Program-made: the position numbers and the translations under genes
Notes under the pieces: model-generated
The model's database searches: none
What the model saw: the letters and a program-made list of their open reading frames with translations, nothing else
What the model was told of the DNA's origin: nothing
Origin: CAZEHS01 sp964511875
GTDB lineage: Bacteria > Bacillota > Clostridia > Peptostreptococcales > Acidaminobacteraceae
Assembly (NCBI GenBank): GCA_964511875.1
Contig: CAZEHS010000034.1
Coordinates: 1-26,855, forward strand
Direction of reading: 5' to 3'
DNA length: 26,855 nucleotides
Shown here: positions 5,708 to 14,141 of the stretch, piece after piece
How positions within the stretch are numbered: position 1 is the stretch's first letter
Layout: every line of letters begins with the position of its first letter

Positions 5708-8023
5708 TTAATCAACAGTAACTTCATTCAAGGCATTCAGAACCTTCTCAGGTGTCACCGGCAGATTCCGGATCACGATACCGCAGGCATCACGGATTGC
5801 TTCGATGATTGCGGGAGCCATGGGATTCACCACTACTTCACCGATGGATTTTGCACCGTACGGACCTGTAGCATCATGGCTTTCTACAAATGCAACTTTC
5901 AGGATTCCCATATCCCGTCGGGTCGGAATCTTGTAATTGGTCAGTCTGTCGGTTTCCAGCTTGCCGCCCGGCAGCTGACGTACTTCCTCCACCAATGCCA
6001 ATCCTATGCCCTGTACCATGCCGCCTTCTGCCTGGATTCGGGCAAGCTTTGGATTGATCAGTGTTCCGCAGTCGATCACTTCCAGTGCTTCGATCAGGCG
6101 GACAATGCCAGTGGCCGTGTCCACTTCAACCTCTGCAAAACCCGCTGCATAGGGAGGTGCCGGCTTCTTCGGTACGAAAGACCCTGTGACGCTCAGTTGG
6201 ATGAACCCCTTATCATAAGTCAGTAACCGGGCGAAATCCTTCAGTGTGATATTTTCTCCCGAACCATGACAAAGAATATTCCCTGAATCATATGAAACGG
6301 AGTCTTCCTTAAGGTCCAGTACGGAGGCTGCGGTTTCTTCTATCAGTGCTTTGAGCTTTTCACAGGCGATGATCACTGCATTCCCGGTGGTATAGGTCGT
6401 CGAGGACGCATATGCACCCGTATCAAAGCCGGTAGTATCCGTATCGGCAGCATGGACCACTATACTCTCCAACGGAAGCCCCAGTGCTTCTGACGCGATC
6501 TGCGCCATGATGGTATCTGATCCTGTGCCGATATCCGTGGAACCAGTCAATAGGATCACGAAGCCGTCATCACTCAGCGTCAGCATCACAGCGGACATAT
6601 CGATATTGGGAAGGCCTGACCCCTGCTGCCCAATTGCCATTCCGTAACCGCGCTTGAAACGTCCTCTGCTTCTGCCAGTCCCTTTCCTCTCATCCCATCT
6701 GAAAAGGGACTTTCCCTGTTCGATACATGCTTCCAGCTCACAGCTGTCCATGATTATCTCTGACTCGGTCCAACCCCGGGTAACTTTCGGATAAAGGGGA
6801 TGACTTTCCCCGCGACGGATGGTATTCATCTGTCTTATCAGAATTGGATCCATCTCCAGTTCTGCCGCTAATTCATTCACGGCCATTTCAAGCGCAAAGG
6901 TTCCCTGAGTGACCCCGAATCCGCGGAGTGCACCGGCAGGTACATTGTTGGTATACATCGCTTTACCGTCAAATCGCCAGGCAAGAGCCTTGTTGTACAT
7001 CATCAGGACTTTTTTACCGGCTGAACCGAGTGTAGTCTCTGCGTGATCCCCGTAGGCTCCCGTATCGGACTTGACATCCAGGCCGATGGCACGGATCGTT
7101 CCATCCCTGTCGGCTCCAAGTGTCACATCTATGGCCATGGCATGACGTGTCGTGGTGGCCTGGAATGTTTCTTCCCGGGAATAAACAAGCTTTGCCGCTT
7201 TACCGGTCCTAAGAGTTATCAGCGCCGGATAGAATTCCGCCTGAGCCGTTTGCTTAGCGCCGAATCCTCCTCCGACACGGGGTTTAATGACCCGTATCCT
7301 CGCCATGGGGATCCCCAGCGCCTGGGCAAGAATCCGACGGGTATGGAAGGGAATCTGGGTGGAGGACACGACAACCAGGCGATCGGATGCATCCAGATAA
7401 GTGAAGGCCCGATGGGTCTCCATCATCATCTGGGCCTGTGCCTGAGTATTATAGGTTCGTTTGAACACCACTTCAGAGGCTCCGAGTACGGCCTCAAAAT
7501 CTCCGCCATGCATTGAGGCTGTACAAGCGATATTCTTGTCCCTATCGAATCCAACCGGGTGATTTGCATAGCTCCAGTTTTCATTGTGACCTGTTTTTAT
7601 CGCGCTTAGAGCCTCCTGAATGCTGAGGACTGGCTCCATTACATCATAGTCCACCTTAATCGCTTTAAGCGCCCGGGCCGCGGCAAATTCAGTCTCTGCA
7701 GCGATGATAGCCACATCGTCCCCCACATGGCGAACTTCCTGATCCAAGACGAGCTTATCGCATGGAGACAGCTCCGGCCAGGACTGGCCGGAGCGGGTGA
7801 ACGGTATATGAGGCACATCGTCGTAAGTCAGGATACAAACCACACCAGGAATTTTCAGGGCTCGAGAGGTATCTATGGACCGGATCAGGGCTTTTGCATG
7901 AGGGCTCCTCATCACCTTGACGATCAACGCCTCCTTTGGGGCTAAATCCTCTGTATAGACAGGCCGCCCCGATAAGAGGGCATTGCCATCACGTTTATCA
8001 GGTGATGTGTTAACTGTTTTCAT
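5708..8023 (-). CDS. Molybdenum hydroxylase, large Mo-cofactor subunit (xanthine dehydrogenase/aldehyde oxidase family)
   Basis: Catalytic subunit that hydroxylates a carbon of a heterocycle or aldehyde using a molybdopterin centre, passing electrons to the 2Fe-2S and FAD subunits. I start it at the ATG at 8023 (771 residues, MKTVNTSPDKRD), which has a GGAGG upstream and overlaps the 2Fe-2S gene by 14 bases; the open frame extends further but within that gene. Seen: the ald_xan_dh a/b hammerhead domain (about 15-130), the Mo-binding motif VGGGFGAKQ, the later QQGSG and GSTDIGTGSDT cofactor loops, and GAKSIGE near the C-terminus, whose glutamate corresponds to the catalytic base of the family. 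No 4Fe-4S insertion is present, arguing against 4-hydroxybenzoyl-CoA reductase. The substrate (purine, nicotinate or other) cannot be decided. It is the last gene of the LacI-FAD-FeS-Mo group. Confidence 0.93.
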   Translation of the reverse strand: MKTVNTSPDKRDGNALLSGRPVYTEDLAPKEALIVKVMRSPHAKALIRSIDTSRALKIPGVVCILTYDDVPHIPFTRSGQSWPELSPCDKLVLDQEVRHVGDDVAIIAAETEFAAARALKAIKVDYDVMEPVLSIQEALSAIKTGHNENWSYANHPVGFDRDKNIACTASMHGGDFEAVLGASEVVFKRTYNTQAQAQMMMETHRAFTYLDASDRLVVVSSTQIPFHTRRILAQALGIPMARIRVIKPRVGGGFGAKQTAQAEFYPALITLRTGKAAKLVYSREETFQATTTRHAMAIDVTLGADRDGTIRAIGLDVKSDTGAYGDHAETTLGSAGKKVLMMYNKALAWRFDGKAMYTNNVPAGALRGFGVTQGTFALEMAVNELAAELEMDPILIRQMNTIRRGESHPLYPKVTRGWTESEIIMDSCELEACIEQGKSLFRWDERKGTGRSRGRFKRGYGMAIGQQGSGLPNIDMSAVMLTLSDDGFVILLTGSTDIGTGSDTIMAQIASEALGLPLESIVVHAADTDTTGFDTGAYASSTTYTTGNAVIIACEKLKALIEETAASVLDLKEDSVSYDSGNILCHGSGENITLKDFARLLTYDKGFIQLSVTGSFVPKKPAPPYAAGFAEVEVDTATGIVRLIEALEVIDCGTLINPKLARIQAEGGMVQGIGLALVEEVRQLPGGKLETDRLTNYKIPTRRDMGILKVAFVESHDATGPYGAKSIGEVVVNPMAPAIIEAIRDACGIVIRNLPVTPEKVLNALNEVTVD

Positions 8024-8477
8024 GGGCTTTGCCCTCCAGATATCTTCGGATTCCCCGGAGCTGTCCTGAATACCCGCTGCAACGGCATAGGTTCCCACTC
8101 ATATGATGCAGGATTTCATCATCTGTGGGGTTTGTGATGACAGATTCGAGATACAGGATACTCATTATGGTTCCCGGGGCACAAAACCCGCACTGATCCA
8201 CACCTTCTTCCCGCAGTGCCTTCGCTACCGCTATTCCACGCTCCCCGGTTCCTTCCAGGGTTGTGACGCTTCGCCCATCAGCCTTTGCTGTCAAGGTCAG
8301 ACAGGCAAGCACAGGCAGACCATCCAGGTGAATGGTGCAAATCCCGCACTGGCCTGAGTTACAACCTCCGCGCAGACTGAAATGACCATTATTCCGGAGG
8401 GTTTCCAGCAATGATTCATCGGGACGGATCGTCCAGTCCCTATGAGTACCGTTGACAATGAGTTTAATCTGCATCAT
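8010..8477 (-). CDS. Molybdenum hydroxylase, 2Fe-2S subunit
   Basis: Electron-transfer subunit with two 2Fe-2S clusters. The plant-ferredoxin type cluster ligands are C39, C44, C47 and C59 (GGCNSGQCGIC then C), and the second, helical cluster has C96 and C99 (QCGFC) with C131 and C133 (LCRC). All eight cysteines of the family are present and the 155-residue length is normal. The ATG at 8477 is chosen because AAGGAGG stands eight bases before it; it overlaps the end of the FAD-subunit gene by 14 bases. The 3' end overlaps the Mo-subunit start by 14 bases as well, so all three subunits look translationally coupled. Confidence 0.95.
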   Translation of the reverse strand: MMQIKLIVNGTHRDWTIRPDESLLETLRNNGHFSLRGGCNSGQCGICTIHLDGLPVLACLTLTAKADGRSVTTLEGTGERGIAVAKALREEGVDQCGFCAPGTIMSILYLESVITNPTDDEILHHMSGNLCRCSGYSGQLRGIRRYLEGKAHENS

Positions 8478-9270
8478 AGCCTGCCTCCTTCAACGCATCA
8501 CTGACGAGAACGCCGCAAACCCTCTGACGATAACCGCTGGACGCCCGACTGTTGCCTCCGAAGACAAGGTCATTCATTAACATCCCACCCAGACGATCCG
8601 TATCCTCCAGGTCGATTTTTCCCGAATTCAGAGCAATCATAAGGGATTCAGCCTTTTTTGCCCGGCCAGGCCTTGCTCCGACAGCCGCACGCCAATGTCC
8701 CCCGCACAGGGAAACCGCAGCGGTCAGCATGGGAAAATCGCTGGTCGAACGGCGCAGAGACTGATATCCCCAGCGCTCCAGTGTTCTTTCAATATGAATC
8801 GACTTCAGTATATCTGGATTCGCCAATCCATGCTCCATGAATTCAGGCAGGTTCATGGGCCCGTTGCGATGGAAATCAATTGTGACATCAAGGGTCATCA
8901 GCGCTGTCAGGACATCTGAAAATCCGTAGCGTGCATGTATAGTTCCGCCAAAGGTCGCCATATTTCGGAGCTGAACGCCGACTATGTCACGATAGGATTT
9001 TTGAATGAATCGGGTAATCGAGGCATCCATCCCCTGGGAACGGTCAAATGCTCCCAACGGGACCATTGCACCTATCACAAGCAGGTCATCATCCTGTATG
9101 AGCGTGTCAAGCCCAGTTCTGCTTAAATCCACTGCCATACCGACTGTTTTTTTTCCTAAATTCAGGAAAGTTCCTCCTGCGATGACCGTAGCCATTTTAC
9201 CTGATTTCTCCAATATTCCGCAGGCGGCTTCCACCGAATCCGGGAAGCTGTATTCCTTGATGCTGAGCAT
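8464..9270 (-). CDS. Molybdenum hydroxylase, FAD-binding subunit
   Basis: CoxM/XdhB-type flavoprotein subunit that takes electrons from the 2Fe-2S subunit and passes them to NAD+ or another acceptor. The 268-residue protein has the FAD pyrophosphate loop AGGTFLNLGK near residues 31-40 and the second FAD motif NMATFGGTI in the middle, then a CO-dehydrogenase flavoprotein C-terminal region. It is slightly shorter than the usual 280-300. The ATG at 9270 has AAGGAG six bases upstream. It starts 27 bases after the stop codon of the LacI-type regulator gene, which suggests one transcript of four genes. Confidence 0.9.
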   Translation of the reverse strand: MLSIKEYSFPDSVEAACGILEKSGKMATVIAGGTFLNLGKKTVGMAVDLSRTGLDTLIQDDDLLVIGAMVPLGAFDRSQGMDASITRFIQKSYRDIVGVQLRNMATFGGTIHARYGFSDVLTALMTLDVTIDFHRNGPMNLPEFMEHGLANPDILKSIHIERTLERWGYQSLRRSTSDFPMLTAAVSLCGGHWRAAVGARPGRAKKAESLMIALNSGKIDLEDTDRLGGMLMNDLVFGGNSRASSGYRQRVCGVLVSDALKEAGYDAD

Positions 9271-9297
9271 ATGAACTCCTTTTTCGTTCCATCTGAT

Positions 9298-10296
9298 TTA
9301 AGTGGATTTTCTGATCACCAGTCTGCCTTCATAACAGAGCGGGTCCTGCTGGACATAGCCTTCCTCAATCATCCGAATCAGAATGTCACAGCCAGTGTAG
9401 CCCAGATCATAACTGGGCTGAGCGATAGTTGTCAGTTCAGGGTCCACAAGCTTGGCCATGTAAATATCATCATACCCTATTACCGCCACATCACCAGGAA
9501 TTTTTCTGCCGAAAAACCGGAGTGCTTTTATGGCTCCAATGGCTACCATATCATTACCGCAAACAACCGCATCGAACTCAATGTCCTGATTGATCAGCCA
9601 GGATATTCCGCCATATCCCCATTCCTGACGAAATGTCCCTTCAAGTACCCGGTGCTCGGCATATGATAGCCCGGCATCCTGCAGCGCTCTTCGGTAGCCT
9701 TCCATCCGTTCCTGGGAAGTCTGATAACCGCTGTTGCCGCTGAGCATGGCAATTTTAGTAGAACACCTTTCAAGAAGGTGATTTGTCCCAACGTAGGAGC
9801 CTTTGATGTTATCCACGAATATTCTGCCCATGGGGCCTTCAATTTCTGCATCCCTTCCAATAAGAACAACTGGTACACCTTTGGATTGGATATCCATCAG
9901 CATCGGGGATCGGCTTGATGAATCTGTGAAAATGATACCATCGACCATTTTTTCCATCAGCATTTTCACGTACCGTTCCTCCTTCAGCGGACTGTCATCT
10001 GAATTACAGATGATCACACTGTATCCGCCTTCATTGGCCCGGTCTTCTGCGCCCCTGGAAATTTCGGGGAAGAAGGGATTTGTAATATCTGGGATGACTA
10101 GCCCGATTGTCCTGCTTTTTTTTGTTACAAGACTTCTGGCCAGTATATTGGGCACATAATTGCAGGACTTTGCCAGCTCCCATATCTTACTCTTCGTCTT
10201 CTCACTGATATGATTCGCTTTATTGTTCAAGACCATTGATACTGTGGCAGTTGAGACACCTGCCATCCGGGCAAGATCCTTGATAGTGACTTTCAT
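9298..10296 (-). CDS. LacI-family transcriptional regulator
   Basis: Binds DNA through an N-terminal helix-turn-helix and hinge (about 1-60; TIKDLARMAGVSTATVS followed by MVLNN and a YVPNILARSL hinge), with a periplasmic-binding-protein-like effector domain from about residue 62 (RTIGLVIPDITNPFF) to the end. The 332-residue length is typical. The start is the ATG at 10296, with GAGGAG eight bases upstream; an in-frame GTG three codons earlier is less well placed. It is the first gene upstream of the three hydroxylase subunit genes, in the same direction and 27 bases away, so it probably controls its own operon in response to the hydroxylase substrate or a related nucleobase. The effector cannot be named. 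I could not find a clear palindromic operator in the short region before the gene. Confidence 0.92.
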   Translation of the reverse strand: MKVTIKDLARMAGVSTATVSMVLNNKANHISEKTKSKIWELAKSCNYVPNILARSLVTKKSRTIGLVIPDITNPFFPEISRGAEDRANEGGYSVIICNSDDSPLKEERYVKMLMEKMVDGIIFTDSSSRSPMLMDIQSKGVPVVLIGRDAEIEGPMGRIFVDNIKGSYVGTNHLLERCSTKIAMLSGNSGYQTSQERMEGYRRALQDAGLSYAEHRVLEGTFRQEWGYGGISWLINQDIEFDAVVCGNDMVAIGAIKALRFFGRKIPGDVAVIGYDDIYMAKLVDPELTTIAQPSYDLGYTGCDILIRMIEEGYVQQDPLCYEGRLVIRKST

Positions 10297-10400
10297 GGGA
10301 TTCACTCCTCTGCATGCTTGACAACATAACCTTACAGCATTCCTCAGGATTTAATAATGGCTTAAGTTAACAAATCGGAAGGACTGCTGGCGCTGTGAAT

Positions 10401-10886
10401 TCAATCATTCAGAAGTTCAAATTCAATTTCATGGCGCATGGGGATTCCGTCGTAACCGATATGAGGAATCTGAGGTTTAACAGAGCGGGCCCTGACGACA
10501 CCGTCTTTGTAAAAAGCACACAAATCGAAACCACGCTTCTGATAAAACCGGATGGCGTTGACATTATCATTGGAAGTGACCATCCACAGTCTCCTGAGTT
10601 CGTTTTTTTTATAATATGAGATGACTGAATCCAGTAGCCGAGTTCCTATTCCCCGCCGCTGAAAAATGGAATCCAGCGCAACCAACTCCATATCCTGCTG
10701 ATCCACTCGAAACAGTGCGATTCCCGCCAGTCGGCCAGTCGCCTCATCGGTTGCGATAAATCCTTTCAAATCGGCCATGTCGTGGATTCTACCGCGGGTA
10801 ATCAGAACCGATGATCCCCACGTTCCTGCCAGTCGCTCCTGCAACTCTGATGACATCCGTCCATGAATCTGCTCGACCTGAATCAT
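10401..10886 (-). CDS. GNAT-family N-acetyltransferase
   Basis: A 161-residue acetyltransferase of the GNAT fold. The acetyl-CoA loop reads QRRGIGTRLL (the Q/R-x-x-G-x-G/A signature) after the strand ELVALDSIF, and NDNVNAIRFYQKRGF is the usual C-terminal motif B segment. GGAGG stands seven bases before the ATG at 10886. The target (small molecule, peptide or protein) cannot be told. It lies between the EamA transporter gene and the LacI gene, all on the minus strand; a terminator after the EamA gene makes it a separate unit. Confidence 0.85.
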   Translation of the reverse strand: MIQVEQIHGRMSSELQERLAGTWGSSVLITRGRIHDMADLKGFIATDEATGRLAGIALFRVDQQDMELVALDSIFQRRGIGTRLLDSVISYYKKNELRRLWMVTSNDNVNAIRFYQKRGFDLCAFYKDGVVRARSVKPQIPHIGYDGIPMRHEIEFELLND

Positions 10887-10983
10887 ATGTATCCTCCTAT
10901 CTCGGACTATCTGACAATACCCATGCTATACCCTGAAAACCCGACGACGAAACACTTTCGATTCCATTTGGAAGAGACAGAAA

Positions 10984-11019
10984 GCCCGATGGCTCCAGTC
11001 GTACATGGAGCCGTCGGGC
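10984..11019 (-). terminator. Intrinsic terminator after the EamA transporter gene
   Basis: A 14-bp stem with one mismatch (arms at 10984-10997 and 11006-11019) and an 8-nt loop, followed on the minus strand by TTTCTGTCTCTT. It begins two bases after the transporter stop codon at 11022. On the plus strand the mismatch becomes a G-U pair, but no plus-strand gene precedes it. Confidence 0.75.
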
Positions 11020-11021
11020 TT

Positions 11022-11924
11022 CTATTGGTCGGAGGATTCTTTCCTTATTGCAGGGTTCTCGTTACTGATCTTTGCGGTCTGCACCAGCAGGACGCCTAAA
11101 AGGATTACCGCTGTTGCAATCAGGACAGATGGTGTCAGCCGCTCGCCCAGCACCAGTGCACCCAGCAGGACTGCAATGACAGGATTGACATAGGCATAGG
11201 TACCCACCCTTGCAGCAGGCCATTTATGCAGTAAATAGATATATGCACTATAGCCGATCAGCGAACCGAAAATAATCAGATATGCCATTGCTCCAATGCC
11301 GGCAGCCGTCAGGTGGAATCGGATTCCTTCCCCCAGAACAAGTCCTGAAAACGTAAGAGCCATGCCTCCTGCCAGCATTTGAATCCCTATATGTGTCACA
11401 ACAGACCCGGAGGGCTTAAGCGTCTTTGAATACACAGATCCCCCAGCCCAGCACAACGAGGCCGATATCAGGAGTAATGCCCCTAATGGATCCACTGCGC
11501 TGCTCAGATCATCGGCCATCACCAGGATCCCAACCCCTGCAAATCCGACTAACAGCCCCAGCCAGCCCTTCCACGACAACCGTTCCTTACGGATAAAAAC
11601 AAACTCAATCAATGCCATGAACAGAGGGACTGTCGCAACAAGAAGGGAAGCGATGCCGGAGTGGACCCATTGCTCTGCAATCACCACAAGACCGTTTCCT
11701 CCAAAAAGCAAACACAGACCAATGATGGAAAAGGATATGAAATCCTGAGACCGTTCAGGAAAAGGCAGCCTTTTAATTACTGCATAACCCATAATGATGC
11801 TTCCTGCAATCAGAAATCTTATTCCTGCGAATAACAGAGGCGGCAGCTCCTGAACCCCTATCCTGATTGCCAGGTAGGTTGAACCCCAAAAAACGCAGAC
11901 TGCTATGTATGCAGCCCAATTCAT
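11022..11924 (-). CDS. EamA-family (drug/metabolite) transporter
   Basis: An inner-membrane exporter or permease with two EamA repeats and about ten transmembrane helices in 300 residues. The ATG at 11924 (MNWAAYIAVCVFWGSTYLAIRIG) follows the AsnC stop codon by one base and is preceded by a GGGAG; the open frame reaches further upstream, but only inside the AsnC gene. FWGSTY in helix 1 and the second-repeat motif YAYVNPVIAVLLGALVLGE are typical of the family. A short basic/polar tail ends the protein. Pairing of an EamA exporter with an Lrp/AsnC regulator in the same transcript is common for amino-acid export, so amino acids are the most likely substrate, but this is inference. Confidence 0.9.
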   Translation of the reverse strand: MNWAAYIAVCVFWGSTYLAIRIGVQELPPLLFAGIRFLIAGSIIMGYAVIKRLPFPERSQDFISFSIIGLCLLFGGNGLVVIAEQWVHSGIASLLVATVPLFMALIEFVFIRKERLSWKGWLGLLVGFAGVGILVMADDLSSAVDPLGALLLISASLCWAGGSVYSKTLKPSGSVVTHIGIQMLAGGMALTFSGLVLGEGIRFHLTAAGIGAMAYLIIFGSLIGYSAYIYLLHKWPAARVGTYAYVNPVIAVLLGALVLGERLTPSVLIATAVILLGVLLVQTAKISNENPAIRKESSDQ

Positions 11925-11925
11925 C

Positions 11926-12411
11926 CTATTCTCCCGCACTCCTATCATCTCCCCCGTTGTCGTCCATAAGGACACTTTCTGAAAAATAATCCGCCAGTAC
12001 GAATGTGGTGGAAGTCTCACGAACCCCCTCCAATTCCCACAGCGCATCAATCAATTTATTGATATTCTGTGGTCGGTTGGTACGAACCTCCACAATGAGA
12101 CACCATTCTCCCGAGACGCGGGATACCCGTTTCATAGAAACATCAGGTATGGAAATTGCTTTGACCTCTTTCACCATTTCATGAAATCGTGGGCCATTGC
12201 TCTTTATGAAAATCAGAGCATCCAGATCCAAACCCAAAGCGGACCAGTTGATTTCAGCACGGTACCCCCGGAGTACGCCGGTCTGCTCCATTTTCTTTAC
12301 CCGTTGATGAACAGCGGGTCTTGATAGATTCAGGCGTCTTCCGATTTCCTCATGTGTCGCCCTTCCGTTTTGCATCAAAAAATCCAATATATCTCGATCC
12401 ATTCGGTCCAT
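11926..12411 (-). CDS. Lrp/AsnC-family transcriptional regulator
   Basis: A 161-residue regulator of the feast/famine family. The helix-turn-helix lies in the first 50 residues (GRATHEEIGRRLNLSRPAVHQRVKKME), followed by the Lrp linker strand GVLRGYRAEINWSALGL and an alpha/beta ACT-like RAM domain, which normally binds an amino acid. The ATG at 12411 (MDRMDRDIL) is chosen because TAGGAGGTG stands directly upstream and family members begin there; a longer frame to 12456 has no such site. It is the first gene of a two-gene unit with the EamA transporter (one base between stop and start) and probably controls it in response to an exported amino acid. Confidence 0.93.
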   Translation of the reverse strand: MDRMDRDILDFLMQNGRATHEEIGRRLNLSRPAVHQRVKKMEQTGVLRGYRAEINWSALGLDLDALIFIKSNGPRFHEMVKEVKAISIPDVSMKRVSRVSGEWCLIVEVRTNRPQNINKLIDALWELEGVRETSTTFVLADYFSESVLMDDNGGDDRSAGE

Positions 12412-12465
12412 TTGGCACCTCCTATAGACATATCGTAACATATTTAAACGATTCATCTGTATTTT

Positions 12466-12493
12466 GTCATAAAATTCGACAGTTCGTAATCAA
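12466..12493 (-). promoter_or_regulatory. Candidate promoter of the AsnC-EamA operon
   Basis: Minus-strand TTGATT (12493-12488), a 16-base spacer and TATGAC (12471-12466), about 55 bases before the AsnC start codon. The region between it and the gene is AT-rich (for example TTTAAATATG), as is usual for Lrp-type binding sites. The rest of the 12457-12598 gap shows nothing else. Confidence 0.4.
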
Positions 12494-12586
12494 AATCATG
12501 CCAGAAGCCTCGTTTATGTCATTCCTGAAGGAAATCCATTGATTTTCCAGGCCCGGTTTTACGTTTCGACAGATGATCCTGCATCC

Positions 12587-12634
12587 AAAAAATAAAAAAA
12601 TAGCAAACCCACGGTTACGCATGGCTTTGCTATT
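12587..12634 (-). terminator. Intrinsic terminator of the GGDEF-mscL operon
   Basis: Arms AATAGCAAA/TTTGCTATT pair perfectly (9 bp) at the base, with an inner CCATG/CGTGG stem and a 6-nt loop. On the minus strand a long T-tract (TTTTTTTATTTTTT) follows. It lies eight bases after the mscL stop codon. Confidence 0.9.
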
Positions 12635-12642
12635 CTGTCCGA

Positions 12643-13050
12643 TCATTTTGTATTGTTCTTCAAGAGATCCCTGATTTCCGTCAGTAGCACCTCCTGATTT
12701 GAAGGAGACGCAGGCGCTGCTTCCTCAACGGCTTTCTTGATCATCATCCGGTTTATGATTCGGATGACGAAGAAAATTGAAAAGGCGATTATGACGAAAT
12801 CCAAGAGAGACTGCATAAAGGCTCCGTAACGAATGGCCAGTTCCGGCACATCACCGGCTGCGGGTTCAACTATGTACTTCAACTCCGTGAAATTCACGTC
12901 CCCCAGAATCATCCCTAAGACCGGCATCAGCAGGTCATTGACCAACGATGCGACAATCTTGCCGAAAGCACCGCCGATAACAACACCGACTGCCAAATCA
13001 ATGACATTTCCTTTCAACGCAAAGGTCTTGAATTCACTTATGATTTTCAT
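12643..13050 (-). CDS. mscL: Large-conductance mechanosensitive channel MscL
   Basis: Homopentameric membrane channel that opens under membrane tension and protects against osmotic downshock. The 135-residue protein starts with the N-terminal helix MKIISEFKTFALKGNVIDLA and the first membrane helix VGVVIGGAFGKIVASLVNDLLMPVLGMI, which carries the glycine-rich gate. A periplasmic loop follows, then the second membrane helix (LLDFVIIAFSIFFVIRI) and a charged C-terminal bundle. The start is the ATG at 13050, with AAAGGAG six bases upstream. The stop codon of the upstream PAS/GGDEF-like gene is 10 bases away, so the two form an operon. A terminator follows. Confidence 0.97.
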   Translation of the reverse strand: MKIISEFKTFALKGNVIDLAVGVVIGGAFGKIVASLVNDLLMPVLGMILGDVNFTELKYIVEPAAGDVPELAIRYGAFMQSLLDFVIIAFSIFFVIRIINRMMIKKAVEEAAPASPSNQEVLLTEIRDLLKNNTK

Positions 13051-13060
13051 ACATTCTCCT

Positions 13061-13945
13061 TTAATCATGATGGCCGGCCAAATCAATGGCCTCCATTGCC
13101 ATTCGCTGCAATTCCGTTGTTGTCTGTATGCCGTCATCCGATGCTGCCACGCCCATGCTGATGTCCAAAGCCACTTCAATTCCATCATGATAAAAGGGCG
13201 TACCGTTAATTTTCGAGGCAATACGTTCGGCAACAATCGCCACGCCCATGGTCGGCGTTGCAGGCAATAGGATTGATATCTCCTCTTTGCCAGTCCGCCC
13301 TGCCAAATCGCAATTCCTCACGGCTGCAAGTATCTGACGGCTTACGAAACCCATCAATCGCGCAACGCCTTCTTTACCGTGGGTTTCATCGACAGCATTA
13401 ATGTTGCCTACTCGGATCAGTATCAGTGCAAGCGGCTCATGATAGCGTCGTGCCCGTTCCATCTGGTGCGAAAATATCTCCATGAATGCCTTCCGGTTTC
13501 TGAAACCGGTCTGATGATCCGTAGAAATCACTTTTTCCAGCTCTTTTACCATGCTTACTTCCCGAGTGATATCCGTGAAAGTGGCCGCCATGATCCTGCC
13601 CATGAATATGACCCGGAGTTCAACATGCTTGTCTGTTCCATCCTTACAGCGTACACTTCCCCTTACTTCAAGCGGATCTTCAACGGAATCCTTTTCAGCA
13701 GGACGGTATCCTTTCTGAATCTGATCCCAGTGCTCTTTGATTTCCTCACTGGTTTCCGGATCAATGAACATCTGGTGCCACCATAAACGGATATTGGGCA
13801 TATCGCCTAACGCATACCCGAATTGTTCAGTGAACCGTTGGTTGAGCATCAGTACATCCCCGGTGGTGTAATCGTATGTAGCAACTGCCGAGGGCAAGCG
13901 GTTCAGCAGCTCCATGCTGTAAAGCGACTCAGTGAACGTGGACAT
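13061..13945 (-). CDS. PAS and degenerate GGDEF protein, likely c-di-GMP receptor without cyclase activity
   Basis: A 294-residue cytosolic protein with a PAS domain (about 15-130, ending in TFTDITREV) and a GGDEF-fold domain (about 138-290). The signature at 219-223 reads GKEEI, not GGDEF. The two acidic residues of the first metal-binding strand (normally x-D-x-D) are replaced by IRVG at 177-180. Catalysis is therefore very unlikely. In contrast the inhibitory I-site RxxD is kept as RNCD (210-213), exactly five residues before the signature, so the domain may still bind c-di-GMP. AAAGGAG lies directly before the ATG at 13945. It is the first gene of an operon with mscL, which points to a role near membrane tension or osmotic response. 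That role is inference. Confidence 0.88.
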   Translation of the reverse strand: MSTFTESLYSMELLNRLPSAVATYDYTTGDVLMLNQRFTEQFGYALGDMPNIRLWWHQMFIDPETSEEIKEHWDQIQKGYRPAEKDSVEDPLEVRGSVRCKDGTDKHVELRVIFMGRIMAATFTDITREVSMVKELEKVISTDHQTGFRNRKAFMEIFSHQMERARRYHEPLALILIRVGNINAVDETHGKEGVARLMGFVSRQILAAVRNCDLAGRTGKEEISILLPATPTMGVAIVAERIASKINGTPFYHDGIEVALDISMGVAASDDGIQTTTELQRMAMEAIDLAGHHD

Positions 13946-14021
13946 GGACTCTCCTTTGCGATTCGAATCGCATTATCTGAACGCCGATGATCACACCGGA
14001 TTTCCAGACCGATTTGCCTCT

Positions 14022-14050
14022 ATTCTATACCCTCATATCGGCAGAATCAA
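14022..14050 (-). promoter_or_regulatory. Promoter of the PAS/GGDEF-like-mscL operon
   Basis: Minus-strand TTGATT (14050-14045), a 17-base spacer and TAGAAT (14027-14022), about 75 bases before the start codon. It lies in the 196-base gap shared with the divergent ATPase gene; no clear plus-strand promoter was found in the same gap. Confidence 0.55.
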
Positions 14051-14141
14051 TCACTGTGTAACAAATGGATTCTCATTGATTGCGTCTTAAGCGGGAACCT
14101 GTTAATGTAAAATCATAACATAACCAACTCGGAGGTTTCCT

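Noticed and set aside
10314..10330. TTGACA-like -35 box on the plus strand near 10318
   Set aside because: No suitable -10 box at normal spacing and no plus-strand gene follows, so it is likely chance.
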